The notes beneath the pieces were generated by a model. That model saw nothing but the letters and a program-made list of their open reading frames with translations. It was not told the origin of the DNA and made no database searches. Made by a program: the position numbers and the translations under genes. DNA of 64,000 nt. Origin: Flavobacteriales bacterium (GTDB lineage: Bacteria > Bacteroidota > Bacteroidia > Flavobacteriales_F > PHOS-HE28). Positions 21,647 to 29,808 of this stretch are shown here, piece by piece (the stretch's first letter is position 1; each line of letters begins with the position of its first letter). The stretch is from contig JADJQW010000004.1 of assembly GCA_016712535.1 (NCBI GenBank), positions 1-64,000 of the forward strand. The letters are read 5' to 3'.

Positions 21647-22306
21647 TCAGGGCAGGATGCCCCACTTGAACGCGAAGACCACCAGCCCGGCCTTGGTCTT
21701 CACATCGCACTTGCGGTACACCGTTTCCCGGTAGCCATCCACGGTGCGGCGGTGCACCCCCATGCGATCGGCCACTTGCTCATTGGTGAGCTCGTGCTCA
21801 TTGCATACCAGCCTGATGAAGGCCAGTTCGCGGTCGGTGAGGCTGCTCAGCGCCACCGTGCGGCGCCGTTCGTGCTCCTTGCGCAAGGCCTGCGCCTGCA
21901 CCACTTCCGAAGGATCGTGATAATGGCCCAGCACGGCCACCTGATTCAGTGCATCGAGGAATACACTCTTGCTGATGTCCTTGCGCAGGAAACCGCAGGC
22001 GCCGGCGCGCAAGGCCTTTTCCTGGGCCTCCTCGCTGCTCTCGAAGGTGAGCGCTAAGGCGCGCGTGCCCGGGGTGTTGGCGCGGATCCAGGCGATGGTC
22101 TCGTAGCCGTCCATCAGCGGCATGTGCAGGTCAACCACCGCGACCGAGATCTCGGTGCCATTCTTAATGGCGCGCATGTAGTCCACGCCGTGGCTGGCCT
22201 CCAGCACCACTTGGTACTGGGGAATGCCGTCGAGCATCTCCGCCATCATGCTGCGGAACAGCGTGTGGTCATCGACCAGGGCGATGGGGATGGCGGGCGT
22301 TTCCAT
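21647..22306 (-). CDS. LuxR/NarL-family response regulator
   Basis: This gene encodes 219 residues from the ATG at 22306. The receiver domain has VDDH near the start, D59 in VAVVDLHMP, and a lysine in GFLRKDIS. The LuxR-type helix-turn-helix (about 155-219) contains LTDRELAFIRLVCNEHELTN and MGVHRRTVDGYRETVYRK. Possible partner: the HisKA_3 kinase at 19140-19934 in the same orientation. A paired ACCCGTG box lies directly downstream. Confidence 0.9.
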   Translation of the reverse strand: METPAIPIALVDDHTLFRSMMAEMLDGIPQYQVVLEASHGVDYMRAIKNGTEISVAVVDLHMPLMDGYETIAWIRANTPGTRALALTFESSEEAQEKALRAGACGFLRKDISKSVFLDALNQVAVLGHYHDPSEVVQAQALRKEHERRRTVALSSLTDRELAFIRLVCNEHELTNEQVADRMGVHRRTVDGYRETVYRKCDVKTKAGLVVFAFKWGILP

Positions 22307-22352
22307 GGACGAGGAACCGACCAAGTATAGCGGGTAGGATTGAATACGATGT

Positions 22353-23129
22353 TCACACCGCTGCGAATGGTTCCGCATAGAGCAGCTCCGGACGCGCATC
22401 AGCAGGCCCCAGCACCAGGCGCGTGCCCGCAGGCGCGCAGGCGTAGCCGCGCTCGCCCAAGTGCCCCAGCGCCGGGCAGGTATCGGGCAGGAGCAGGTGG
22501 CGCTGCGTGGGGAAGAGCCAGCGTTGCAGCTCCAATCCGGCATGCGGCGCATCGGCCACGATAAGGCCATCGCCCAGCAGCGGCAGCGCGAAGCCGCGCA
22601 CCACGCCGCGCTCCTCGTACACCTGACCCAGGAATTCGTGCTCGGTGAGCAAGGCATGGCGGTCCATGCCCGTGGCGCGGCGGTCGAGGTGCAGCACGCC
22701 GAACCGGTGGCGTGGCTGCAGGGGAACCACTTCGGCATGCGTAGCCTGCAGGAAACGGCCGCCCGCGCAGCGCAGCACGCGCTCGTGCGCCACGAAGGCG
22801 TGCGCATGGAAGAGGGGCGCCTCCGCTTCGTGGGCGACCACGCTGATGGTGCCGATGCCCTCGGCCTGCAGATCGTGCAGCAGCTGCGCGATCAATTCGC
22901 CGCGCGCATCGCGGGCTGCAGTGCGGTGGTGCAGCAGCACGATGCGCGCCTGCGGGCCGAAGCGCAGCACGGCTGCGATGCCCACGGGGCGGCCGTCCAG
23001 TTGCGCGTGCCAGAGGCGCGCGTATGGCGTGTGCACCAGCCAGCGCAGGCGCGGCAGCACCCGCGGCACCTGGAGCCATGGACGGAGCATCGCCTCCGCC
23101 TGGCCGGTGAGCGCGCTGGTGCTGATCAT
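22353..23129 (-). CDS. GNAT-family acetyltransferase-like protein
   Basis: This gene encodes 258 residues starting at 23129, where ATGA overlaps the stop of the preceding gene. The N-terminal half resembles a GNAT fold: RPVGIAAVLRFGPQARIVLL, then an acceptor-like helix with GELIAQLLHDLQAEG and FHAHAFVAHERVLRC. The second half (HRFGVLHLDRRATGMDRHAL, FALPLLGDGLIVADAPH) matches the layout of two-domain GNAT proteins with an Acetyltransf_18-type C-terminus. The substrate is unknown. Confidence 0.6.
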   Translation of the reverse strand: MISTSALTGQAEAMLRPWLQVPRVLPRLRWLVHTPYARLWHAQLDGRPVGIAAVLRFGPQARIVLLHHRTAARDARGELIAQLLHDLQAEGIGTISVVAHEAEAPLFHAHAFVAHERVLRCAGGRFLQATHAEVVPLQPRHRFGVLHLDRRATGMDRHALLTEHEFLGQVYEERGVVRGFALPLLGDGLIVADAPHAGLELQRWLFPTQRHLLLPDTCPALGHLGERGYACAPAGTRLVLGPADARPELLYAEPFAAV

Positions 23130-23569
23130 GCGCGTCGCTTCTTCCCGCACAGTTGCACCAGGGTGGTCTGTCCATCGTCGTGCGGCAGTCGGCCCAGCAC
23201 GCGGTCCAGGTATTCCACGCCGGCGATGGTCAGCCGGTCAGGATGGTGCGGATCGCGCACCAGGTCCACCTGCAGTTCGCCCAGCAGCGGATGGTGCAAG
23301 GGGAAGCCGGGTACGTAGCGCCAGTGCGCAGCCCGCGCGCGGTGCGACAGGAAATAGCTGTACAGCTCCGTGTGGTGCCAGATGGCGGTGAGGCGCTTGA
23401 AGGCCTCGGCCACTTGCGGCCGGTGCGGGTATTGCGCGCGCGCCAAGGCCACCAAGGCGCTGGGGTCGAAGGCCGTGCATGCCTCATCGTTCACGCGGGT
23501 GTACCAATCGAGGTATTCGCGCTCGAAGTCGGAGGCGCTGCGCTGTCCGGATGGTGTGGTCGTGTTCAT
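23126..23569 (-). CDS. hypothetical protein, operon with GNAT protein
   Basis: This gene encodes 147 residues from MNTTTPSGQ. It is soluble, helical, and rich in His, Arg and Tyr/Trp (RLTAIWHHTELYSYFLSHRA, HWRYVPGFPLHHPLLGEL). The stop overlaps the start of the GNAT-like gene by 4 bases, indicating a coupled pair. I recognise no family and see no export signal. Confidence 0.55.
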   Translation of the reverse strand: MNTTTPSGQRSASDFEREYLDWYTRVNDEACTAFDPSALVALARAQYPHRPQVAEAFKRLTAIWHHTELYSYFLSHRARAAHWRYVPGFPLHHPLLGELQVDLVRDPHHPDRLTIAGVEYLDRVLGRLPHDDGQTTLVQLCGKKRRA

Positions 23570-23660
23570 GGTGCGGTTGGTTCTCACGCCCCCAACCCCG
23601 GCATCCTTGCGGACCCGGGGCGGGAGACGTGTGAGGAAGAAGGCGTCGCTCAGTGGCGCA

Positions 23661-24290
23661 TTACGCGGCTTTGCTCACCGCGCTGTCACTGGCAGGGCCG
23701 GCACCGGCGGTGCCAATGGCCTGCACGCGGAAGTAGTACACGGCATCGGTGGTGAGGCCGTCGGCCACCAGGTAATTCTTGCTGGTCTGCGTGAGCAGGG
23801 TCCAGCCCGCCTCCACGTTGGGGTCGCCGGCGTTGATCCACACTTCGTACATCAATCGGCCCGGAACACGGTCCCAGCGCAGGCCCACCTCACCAGCCAG
23901 CACACCCCGTTTGGCGCGCAGGTTCTGCGGCGCCGCAGGCAGACCAATGGGCGCGCTGGCGGGGCGCACCGTGAAGCCCGTTCCCACGATCTTCTCTTCA
24001 TCATTGGTGCACTGCGCCTCCACGTAACCGGCCAGCTTGCGCACGAATTCCTCCACCTCATCGCGCCGCTTGTTGCGCAGCAGGGTGTCGGTCTTGCCAC
24101 CGTTCTGTGATACCGCCATGTTCGCCGCTTCGAGCGCGTCGCAGGCCGCCGCGAAGTCGGTGAGGAAGTTGGCCGGCAGCGTCAGGTCCGCGTTGCCCGT
24201 GCAATCCTCGATGTGGTTGCGGCCTTTTTCCACCAAGGCTGCGGGGGTGAGGCCTTTCAGGCCCAGTAGTATGACCAGATTCTGTTTCAT
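23661..24290 (-). CDS. fibronectin type III domain protein
   Basis: This gene encodes 209 residues. The N-terminal half is helical (about 1-105, with LTLPANFLTDFAAACDALEA and DEVEEFVRKLAGYVEAQC). It is followed by one Fn3 domain (about 115-205: AAPQNLRAKRGVLAGEVGLR, MYEVWINAGDPNVEAGW, VYYFRVQAIGTAGAGPASD). No clear signal peptide is visible. Such proteins are common in Bacteroidota and their role is unclear. A perfect inverted repeat lies about 90 bp upstream, and the 21-bp hairpin array lies beyond it. Confidence 0.75.
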   Translation of the reverse strand: MKQNLVILLGLKGLTPAALVEKGRNHIEDCTGNADLTLPANFLTDFAAACDALEAANMAVSQNGGKTDTLLRNKRRDEVEEFVRKLAGYVEAQCTNDEEKIVGTGFTVRPASAPIGLPAAPQNLRAKRGVLAGEVGLRWDRVPGRLMYEVWINAGDPNVEAGWTLLTQTSKNYLVADGLTTDAVYYFRVQAIGTAGAGPASDSAVSKAA

Positions 24291-24378
24291 GGTCTTGTTG
24301 GTTTTATGCGCCGGTGAATTCCGACGCAGCCTGTGAATCGTGGAAGCCGGTCCGGGGGTGTCGTTTTCCCGGTGCGGG

Positions 24379-24404
24379 AATTACCCAGGCACAGGTGGGT
24401 AATT
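24379..24404. promoter_or_regulatory. perfect inverted repeat, candidate operator
   Basis: AATTACCCA (24379-24387) and TGGGTAATT (24396-24404) form a perfect 9-bp inverted repeat with an 8-bp spacer, 89-114 bp upstream of the Fn3 gene start. There is no T-tract, so an operator is more likely than a terminator. The binding protein is unknown. Confidence 0.45.
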
Positions 24405-24480
24405 CTACCCATCCCCTTCTGGATGCCTTGCCATTCCAGCGTTCCCATCCGTGATGCCGCTGGTGCACACGGGCCATCCC

Positions 24481-24896
24481 CGCAGATGCCTTGCGCTTCC
24501 CAGCAGATGATGTGCGCATCCCTGCGGATGCCGTGCGCTCCCCTGCGGATGTCTTGTGCATCCCTGTGGATGTCTTGCGCATCCCTGCGGATGCCGTGCG
24601 CTCCTCTGCGGATGCCTTGCGCATCCCTGTAGATGCCTTGCGCTGCCCTGTGGATGATTTGCGCATCCCTGCGGATGCCTTGCACACCCCTACGGATGCC
24701 TTGCTCATCCCTACGGATGCCTTGCACACCCCTGCGGTGGTCATGCGCATCCCTGCGTATGCTTCGCGCAACCCTGCGGATACCTCGTGCATCATTGCGC
24801 GTGCCTTGCTCATCCCAGCGGATGTCTCGCGGATCCCTGCAGATGCCTCGTTCATCCCTGCGGTTGCTCCGTGCATCCCGGCGGATGTGAAGGGCA
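24481..24896. repeat. array of about 20 imperfect 21-bp tandem repeats, each hairpin-forming
   Basis: The unit is close to TTGCGCATCCCTGCGGATGCC. Each good unit contains GCATCC-ctgc-GGATGC (for example 24516-24531), a 6-bp stem with a 4-nt loop. Units run head to tail without spacers. Because the period is a multiple of three, frames on both strands stay open (7-residue periods such as SAGMRKA on minus and IPADAVR on plus), but I see no start site or family to support a protein. The array fills the gap between the Fn3 gene's upstream region and the 3' end of the LuxR-type regulator at 24962. Confidence 0.85.
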
Positions 24897-24961
24897 TACG
24901 CTCATGCGGCTCAGCCTTCCATGCATAGGCTCGCCTCAACCGTGCATGCACTGCCGACGCC

Positions 24962-25648
24962 TCAACGGCCCAGCTCCATCAGCCCCACGCGCACGGCGGA
25001 CAGCGCCAGGGCGGTCTTGCTGTGCACGCCGAAGAGTGCCATGAGCTCGCCGACATGCTTCTCCACGGTGCGGCGGCTCAGGCCCAGCTCCTGCGCGATC
25101 ACCTCGTAGGTGGGATCGTCGGCGCGGCAGATGCGCTGCAGCACCTCCAGCTGGCGTGTGGAGATCTGCGCCAATAGCCTGTTGCGCCGCCGCTCCTCCG
25201 CGGTGAGGCCGTCGGGGTTCTCGAGCAGCACGCGCTGGCTGAAAGCGCTGTGGTAGATGCCGCCGGCGGCCACGGTGTCGAGGGCGGTCAGCAGCTTCTC
25301 GGGCACCTCGTCCTTGAAGAGCACGCCGTCCGCCCCGTTGCGGTAGCAGTGCATCACGGTGGCCTCGCTGGTGTCCCAGGTGTACACCAGGGTGCGCACC
25401 CCCGGGCGATGTGCGCGCAGCCATTCCAGCACGGCGATGCCATCCATATCGGGCATGCGCAGGTCCACGATGGCCAGCGCCGCCTCCGCGCCGCCCTCTA
25501 GCGCCCGCACCAGCTCACGGCCATCGCGCGCATGCAGCACCACCCGGTAACGCGCATGCCGCTCCAGCAGGTCGGCGATGCCCGCCCGCATCAAATCATG
25601 GTCGTCGGCCAGAGCCACGGTCAGGGTTCCGTTCACATGCTCGCTCAT
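24962..25648 (-). CDS. LuxR/NarL-family response regulator
   Basis: This gene encodes 228 residues. The receiver domain has ALADDHDLM, D62 in AIVDLRMPDMDG and a lysine in VLFKDEVP. The LuxR-type HTH at the C-terminus contains ISTRQLEVLQRICRADD and LGLSRRTVEKHVGELM. No kinase gene is adjacent, so the partner is unknown. An upstream gap of about 385 bp (25649-26033) contains a paired ACCCGTG box, oriented toward the opposite strand. Confidence 0.9.
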   Translation of the reverse strand: MSEHVNGTLTVALADDHDLMRAGIADLLERHARYRVVLHARDGRELVRALEGGAEAALAIVDLRMPDMDGIAVLEWLRAHRPGVRTLVYTWDTSEATVMHCYRNGADGVLFKDEVPEKLLTALDTVAAGGIYHSAFSQRVLLENPDGLTAEERRRNRLLAQISTRQLEVLQRICRADDPTYEVIAQELGLSRRTVEKHVGELMALFGVHSKTALALSAVRVGLMELGR

Positions 25649-25826
25649 GGGGTCTTGCTTGCCGCGAATTCAAGCATCCGCAGGCCAATTCTGCTTGTGG
25701 TGAACACCGGTGCGTACGGCCATACGAAGCAGCGCCGGCGCATTGCGTTTCCAGCTCGCAACGCCACGGAACCGGCGCCCGGCGATGGATTGGGCTCGCC
25801 AAGGCCCCATTTGGATCACAAGGAGG

Positions 25827-25855
25827 ACCCGTGTAAAAAGCCCGGACGACCCGTG
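25827..25855 (+). promoter_or_regulatory. direct-repeat box ACCCGTG x2 (site 2)
   Basis: ACCCGTG occurs at 25827-25833 and 25849-25855, 22 bp apart, with GTAAAAAGCCC after the first copy and GTAAGAAACC after the second. It sits in the 385-bp gap between the divergent LuxR-type regulator (start 25648) and the radical SAM operon (start 26034) and points toward the operon. I see no gene and no other clear signal in this gap. Confidence 0.5.
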
Positions 25856-26033
25856 TAAGAAACCGGCTGTGGGGGGAGGGGGGGAGCGATGTGGCGAAGA
25901 AGTTTGCCGATGCGTGTTCGTTAGCTGCCTTGGATAGACACCGCTCAGGTGTTCCGCCTGTTTCATCCGCGGCAGTCAATCAGAACAACGCAAGCGACAC
26001 AAACAACCCTTAAACCCTTTAATCCTTGAACGC

Positions 26034-26345
26034 ATGGCGAACCTCACAAGCAAACAACTGTCGTCCACACTAAGCAAGAGGCTGGCGAATTACAAGCTCA
26101 GCGATGCCGTGATCAATCGCATCGCCGACCGCGCTTTGATCAAAGGAATGGAGCTTGGGAAGCTCGGACCTTGCCCGTACGGGATCTGCGGCGATTACTT
26201 CACCAATAAGCGACCGAAGCTCGATGGCCTCACCAAGGGCCTGGGAATCGTCAAGTGGGAAGTGTTCCCATATGGCATCATCGGTTGGGACCGGTTCCGC
26301 GTGCACGTGGCCTTTGAAGTGGATGAACTGCAAGGGCGTCCATGA
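26034..26345 (+). CDS. small Cys/Gly/Tyr-containing protein, candidate radical SAM substrate peptide
   Basis: This gene encodes 103 residues. Residues 1-43 are basic and helical (SSTLSKRLANYKLSDAVINR) and could act as a leader. The rest holds two related segments: GPCPYGICGDYF (45-56) and VFPYGIIGWDRF (77-88), sharing PYGI.G and a terminal aromatic. The stop overlaps the radical SAM start by 4 bases. A small gene with a leader-like N-terminus directly before a radical SAM enzyme is the layout of many RiPP precursors. I do not know this family, so the substrate role is inference. An alternative is a small regulator or partner subunit. Confidence 0.6.
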   Translation: MANLTSKQLSSTLSKRLANYKLSDAVINRIADRALIKGMELGKLGPCPYGICGDYFTNKRPKLDGLTKGLGIVKWEVFPYGIIGWDRFRVHVAFEVDELQGRP

Positions 26346-27400
26346 CTGGGGCTTTCGCTGAACATGCCACGCTAGAGCGGATGGAGAGGCGGTCGGGCTT
26401 CCTGCCCGATCGCACCATCCACTTGCACCCCACGAGGCTCTGCAACCTGCAGTGCCTGCATTGCTATTCCTCCTCCGGCATGCAATACAAGGAAGCCCTT
26501 GATCCGGTGGCGATTGGCCGGGCCTTGGCTGTCCTGAAGACCGAGGGCTACGAGATGATCAGCCTGTCCGGTGGTGAGCCGCTGGTTTACCGCTCGCTGC
26601 GTGGGCTTATCGAGCAGGCCAAGGAAATGGGCTATCGGGTCACCATGATCAGCAATGGGCTGCTGGTCAATGCCCGGATGGAAGACACACTCGCGCTCTT
26701 GGATGGCATAGCCATCAGCTTCGATGGGCTCGCTGGCACTCACGACCGCATTCGGGCCCGGGCAGGCGCCTATGCGCATGCCTGTCATGCACTGGAATAT
26801 CTGGCCGATCAAGGCCGACCTGTGGCCGCAGCCATTTCCATCACGCGCGATGCGCTACCGGAACTGCCTGAATTGGCGATGCATCTGGCGAGCCTTGGTG
26901 CCCGCGCGTTACAGATCAGGCCCGTGGCCCTCGCGGGCCGTGCGCGCACGATGGAGGGATTCGCACCGTATTCCGAAACGGACCGGGCCAGGCTCTATCT
27001 CGTAGCCTTGGCATTGGGCGATGAGCTCGCTGCGAGCGTGAGGGTTTCCTGCGACCTGGTGCCCGCTATGGGCTTGTGGCAGCAGCGCGATGCCTATGCG
27101 GGCCTGCTGGGGAGCTGCCAGGATACAGCATACCATGAACGCCTGCTCTCCGATCTGGTGAATCCTCTGGTGATCACCGATGAGGGCGCCTTGAAGCCGA
27201 TCGCATACGATTTCAATGAGCGCTTCAACATCGCGCACATCGACGGACTGTCGGATGAATCAATCGCACGGTACAAGCAGAAACGGCTTGCTCCATTCCA
27301 ATCCCTGCTCGGCAGCGTCCTGCACGACTGCCGAACGCGGAAGGAAATGGTCGATTGGTTCGACCGATGCACCCGGGCGAGTGAGACGTACGCCGGATGA
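26342..27400 (+). CDS. radical SAM enzyme
   Basis: This gene encodes 352 residues. The [4Fe-4S] motif CxxxCxxC is C34, C38 and C41 in TRLCNLQCLHCYS. GGEP at 77-80 is the SAM-binding motif, followed by GYRVTMISNGLLV and LLDGIAISFDG, as in the MoaA/PqqE-like group. The C-terminus has isolated cysteines (GSCQDTAYH, LHDCRTRKEM) but no clear SPASM CxxC cluster pattern. Such enzymes make radical-based changes on peptides or cofactors. The 4-bp overlaps with the small gene upstream and the outer-membrane-like gene downstream suggest a dedicated operon. Confidence 0.88.
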   Translation: MTGAFAEHATLERMERRSGFLPDRTIHLHPTRLCNLQCLHCYSSSGMQYKEALDPVAIGRALAVLKTEGYEMISLSGGEPLVYRSLRGLIEQAKEMGYRVTMISNGLLVNARMEDTLALLDGIAISFDGLAGTHDRIRARAGAYAHACHALEYLADQGRPVAAAISITRDALPELPELAMHLASLGARALQIRPVALAGRARTMEGFAPYSETDRARLYLVALALGDELAASVRVSCDLVPAMGLWQQRDAYAGLLGSCQDTAYHERLLSDLVNPLVITDEGALKPIAYDFNERFNIAHIDGLSDESIARYKQKRLAPFQSLLGSVLHDCRTRKEMVDWFDRCTRASETYAG

Positions 27401-29808
27401 AAGACCCAACTAATTCCACAATGATGCAATCGCGACTGACAGGAATGGCCTTCGTCGTTTGGGGCGCAACCACAGCGCTGCCCTCCATGTCATACGCACA
27501 AACAGATGATTTCCGGAATCGGCCGTGGAACGCGGAAGATGTACGGGGGGTATCGCACCCGGTCATTCGGATCGGAACCGACGGCGCATTGCTTGATGGG
27601 CTGCCGCAATACATCTACAACAATGCACGCACGAGCGGCTGTATTACGAAGTGCATTCTCAAAGAACGGACACTCAAGGGACTCACCATCCAACTCACAT
27701 CGCCCGATGGGTCGCCCGTTACCTTCAAAGGCGATCCACTAGATCATTGGGAGAATCACTTGAAGGCCACATGGCGTCGTATGATTCGTGGAGAACTCAA
27801 TTGGGTTTTCAATAACGCCGACATGGGTGGCTCGGATACCCGCTGGGACATATCGGCATACGCAGATGGATTGCGCAAGAAGATGAATGGCGGTAAGATC
27901 ACGAATGGTGAGGCGCTTTTCCTGCCTGAACACCTTCAGCGACCAGCGGTGGCGAGCAATATCGGAGAATACCGCTATATCGTGGAAATCGGCCAGGGAC
28001 GAGGAAGCAACACGGGGTCTTTGAAAAGCGCCAAACTCAGTGCTAGTGGCACGCTGCTTTATGACTTTGCAACTGAGCCCAAGCCAAAGATCGCTGAAGG
28101 GCCTTTGCGCATAAGCGTGAAACGGACCCCAGAGCGCACGGAGCAAGTCCGCTCCTGGTTCACGACAACGAAGCGACGGCATGAGCGCCACATCGCACCA
28201 CTCAAAGCAGGACTTTATCGTGGTGCTTTGGAATTGGAGGCCATAGCGAAAGAAGCAAGGGACGAAGTAGACGGGAACAAGTGCGGTGCTGTGCAGGCGA
28301 AGTGGGACCAGAGCAAGACGAAGGTGGAGACGGTGATCGCACAGAGCGATTCCCTCATCGCGCATTGGATGATCGAATGGCTTTGGTACACGAACGGAGT
28401 CGCTACCCTGGACCCCTTCAAGCGGCCCGCCAAACCAAAACGATCCTCGGACACGCTCTCGGTCGTGCTGCTCCGTGGGGAGGTGGATGCCTACGACAAG
28501 CAACTGGCCTGTTGCTCAGCGGAACGCACACCTGCCGAACTCGCACAATTGGTGAAGGCCCGGAAGGATGCTCAAAGTGAATTGACCCTCATGCTCAAAA
28601 GGAACAAGGAGGTCACGGATTCAACAGCCGCGCGCAACGCTGTCACGAAGTTCCTCCGGGAACCTTCAGTGGTGCTCAACGACGTGCTCTTGTACTTGAG
28701 CAACAAGGATCGACAACACTTCATGCGGCATTTCGACGGGGCGAAAACCTACGGCTCCATGACACCCACGCTTCGCGGGGAGTATTACACCTTCGAGAAG
28801 CGCCATTTCCTGGTACACAACTACCGGGGGGATGCAAAACTCTTGGAACTCACGGCTACAACAGAGGCCATCACCTCGCACGATCCCGCCGTGGCGGAGG
28901 AGGTGAACGCTCAATTGGGAGCACTGACAAGCTTGATCAGCAATACGGCCGCTGCGGCCATCGAATCAAGAGATTTCCATGCGAACATCTCCACCTCCCG
29001 ACAAAGCGATCCGGAGATGCACCAGTACATCAATGCGCTTGATGGGGGGCAGAAGTCCGTGCTTTATCTGAGCCGCAAGCCGGTATGTGACGCCGTCATA
29101 CGAAAGATAAAACCCGAGCATGAGGCGCTTGAGCAAGGGGCAAGCCATCGCTACGCCCAACTGGACTCCATCCTCGACGTGTTCAAGGTCGATGCTCAGC
29201 CCGCCGAGGAGACCACGCTCATGCGCAGCGTGGAAGTGGAGATGAAAACCACACTGAAAGCGAAGCAACGCGTGAGTTATACCCTCATGCAACTCGATGA
29301 GAAGGACGAGAGCAAGAAGAAGACCTTACGGACGGGCACCTTCGACCTCTATGAGTTGCAGCGCATCCGGCTATTCGGCGGTGTATCCTATGCGGTGCCT
29401 TTCGGTGATTCGGTGGCACGGACCACGGTTACGGTGACCGGCGGACAATTAACCGATGTGCAGCGCGCCAACGAACAGGCGCGTTTCATGGTCGGCTTGA
29501 AGTTCCATGTTTTCGGCGGAGGTGCCGAGGTGGACGACAACCGGTTCACTTTCCACCCGCGCAGACTCGCCATCGCCGCAGGCGTGGGCCTGCCCAAGCC
29601 CAAGGATGACCTTTACCTCGGCCTGAGCTACGACCTCTATCCAGGATTCAACGTGAACCTGCTGTGCCAGTGGTACCGCAGCGATGTCGTGGACCTCAAG
29701 AACGGCCAAGTGCTGGAGACCGGGTCGGTCTATCAAGCAACTCCCGCCATTGCGGTTACATTGGATAGTTCCTTGTTCACGAGCCTCCTTAAGCTATTCG
29801 CGCTATGA
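27397..29808 (+). CDS. large exported, probably outer-membrane protein of the radical SAM operon
   Basis: This gene encodes 803 residues, with the start overlapping the radical SAM stop (ATGA). The signal peptide ends near SMSYAQ; a start at 27421 is also possible. The middle (about 180-620) is charged and helical, with long Lys/Glu-rich stretches (LVKARKDAQSELTLMLKRNK). The last 160 residues alternate beta strands and turns (RIRLFGGVSYAVPFGD, RFMVGLKFHVFGGGAEV, DDLYLGLSYDLYPGFNVNLL), suggesting a small barrel. I recognise no family. It could anchor or export the operon's product. Confidence 0.65.
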   Translation: MKDPTNSTMMQSRLTGMAFVVWGATTALPSMSYAQTDDFRNRPWNAEDVRGVSHPVIRIGTDGALLDGLPQYIYNNARTSGCITKCILKERTLKGLTIQLTSPDGSPVTFKGDPLDHWENHLKATWRRMIRGELNWVFNNADMGGSDTRWDISAYADGLRKKMNGGKITNGEALFLPEHLQRPAVASNIGEYRYIVEIGQGRGSNTGSLKSAKLSASGTLLYDFATEPKPKIAEGPLRISVKRTPERTEQVRSWFTTTKRRHERHIAPLKAGLYRGALELEAIAKEARDEVDGNKCGAVQAKWDQSKTKVETVIAQSDSLIAHWMIEWLWYTNGVATLDPFKRPAKPKRSSDTLSVVLLRGEVDAYDKQLACCSAERTPAELAQLVKARKDAQSELTLMLKRNKEVTDSTAARNAVTKFLREPSVVLNDVLLYLSNKDRQHFMRHFDGAKTYGSMTPTLRGEYYTFEKRHFLVHNYRGDAKLLELTATTEAITSHDPAVAEEVNAQLGALTSLISNTAAAAIESRDFHANISTSRQSDPEMHQYINALDGGQKSVLYLSRKPVCDAVIRKIKPEHEALEQGASHRYAQLDSILDVFKVDAQPAEETTLMRSVEVEMKTTLKAKQRVSYTLMQLDEKDESKKKTLRTGTFDLYELQRIRLFGGVSYAVPFGDSVARTTVTVTGGQLTDVQRANEQARFMVGLKFHVFGGGAEVDDNRFTFHPRRLAIAAGVGLPKPKDDLYLGLSYDLYPGFNVNLLCQWYRSDVVDLKNGQVLETGSVYQATPAIAVTLDSSLFTSLLKLFAL

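Noticed and set aside
24481..24896. CRISPR array
   Set aside because: The 21-bp units follow each other directly with no spacers, and there are no cas genes in the window.
24304..24951. Repeat protein on the minus strand (7-residue period)
   Set aside because: A 21-bp tandem repeat keeps frames open on both strands. No start signal, export signal or family supports translation.
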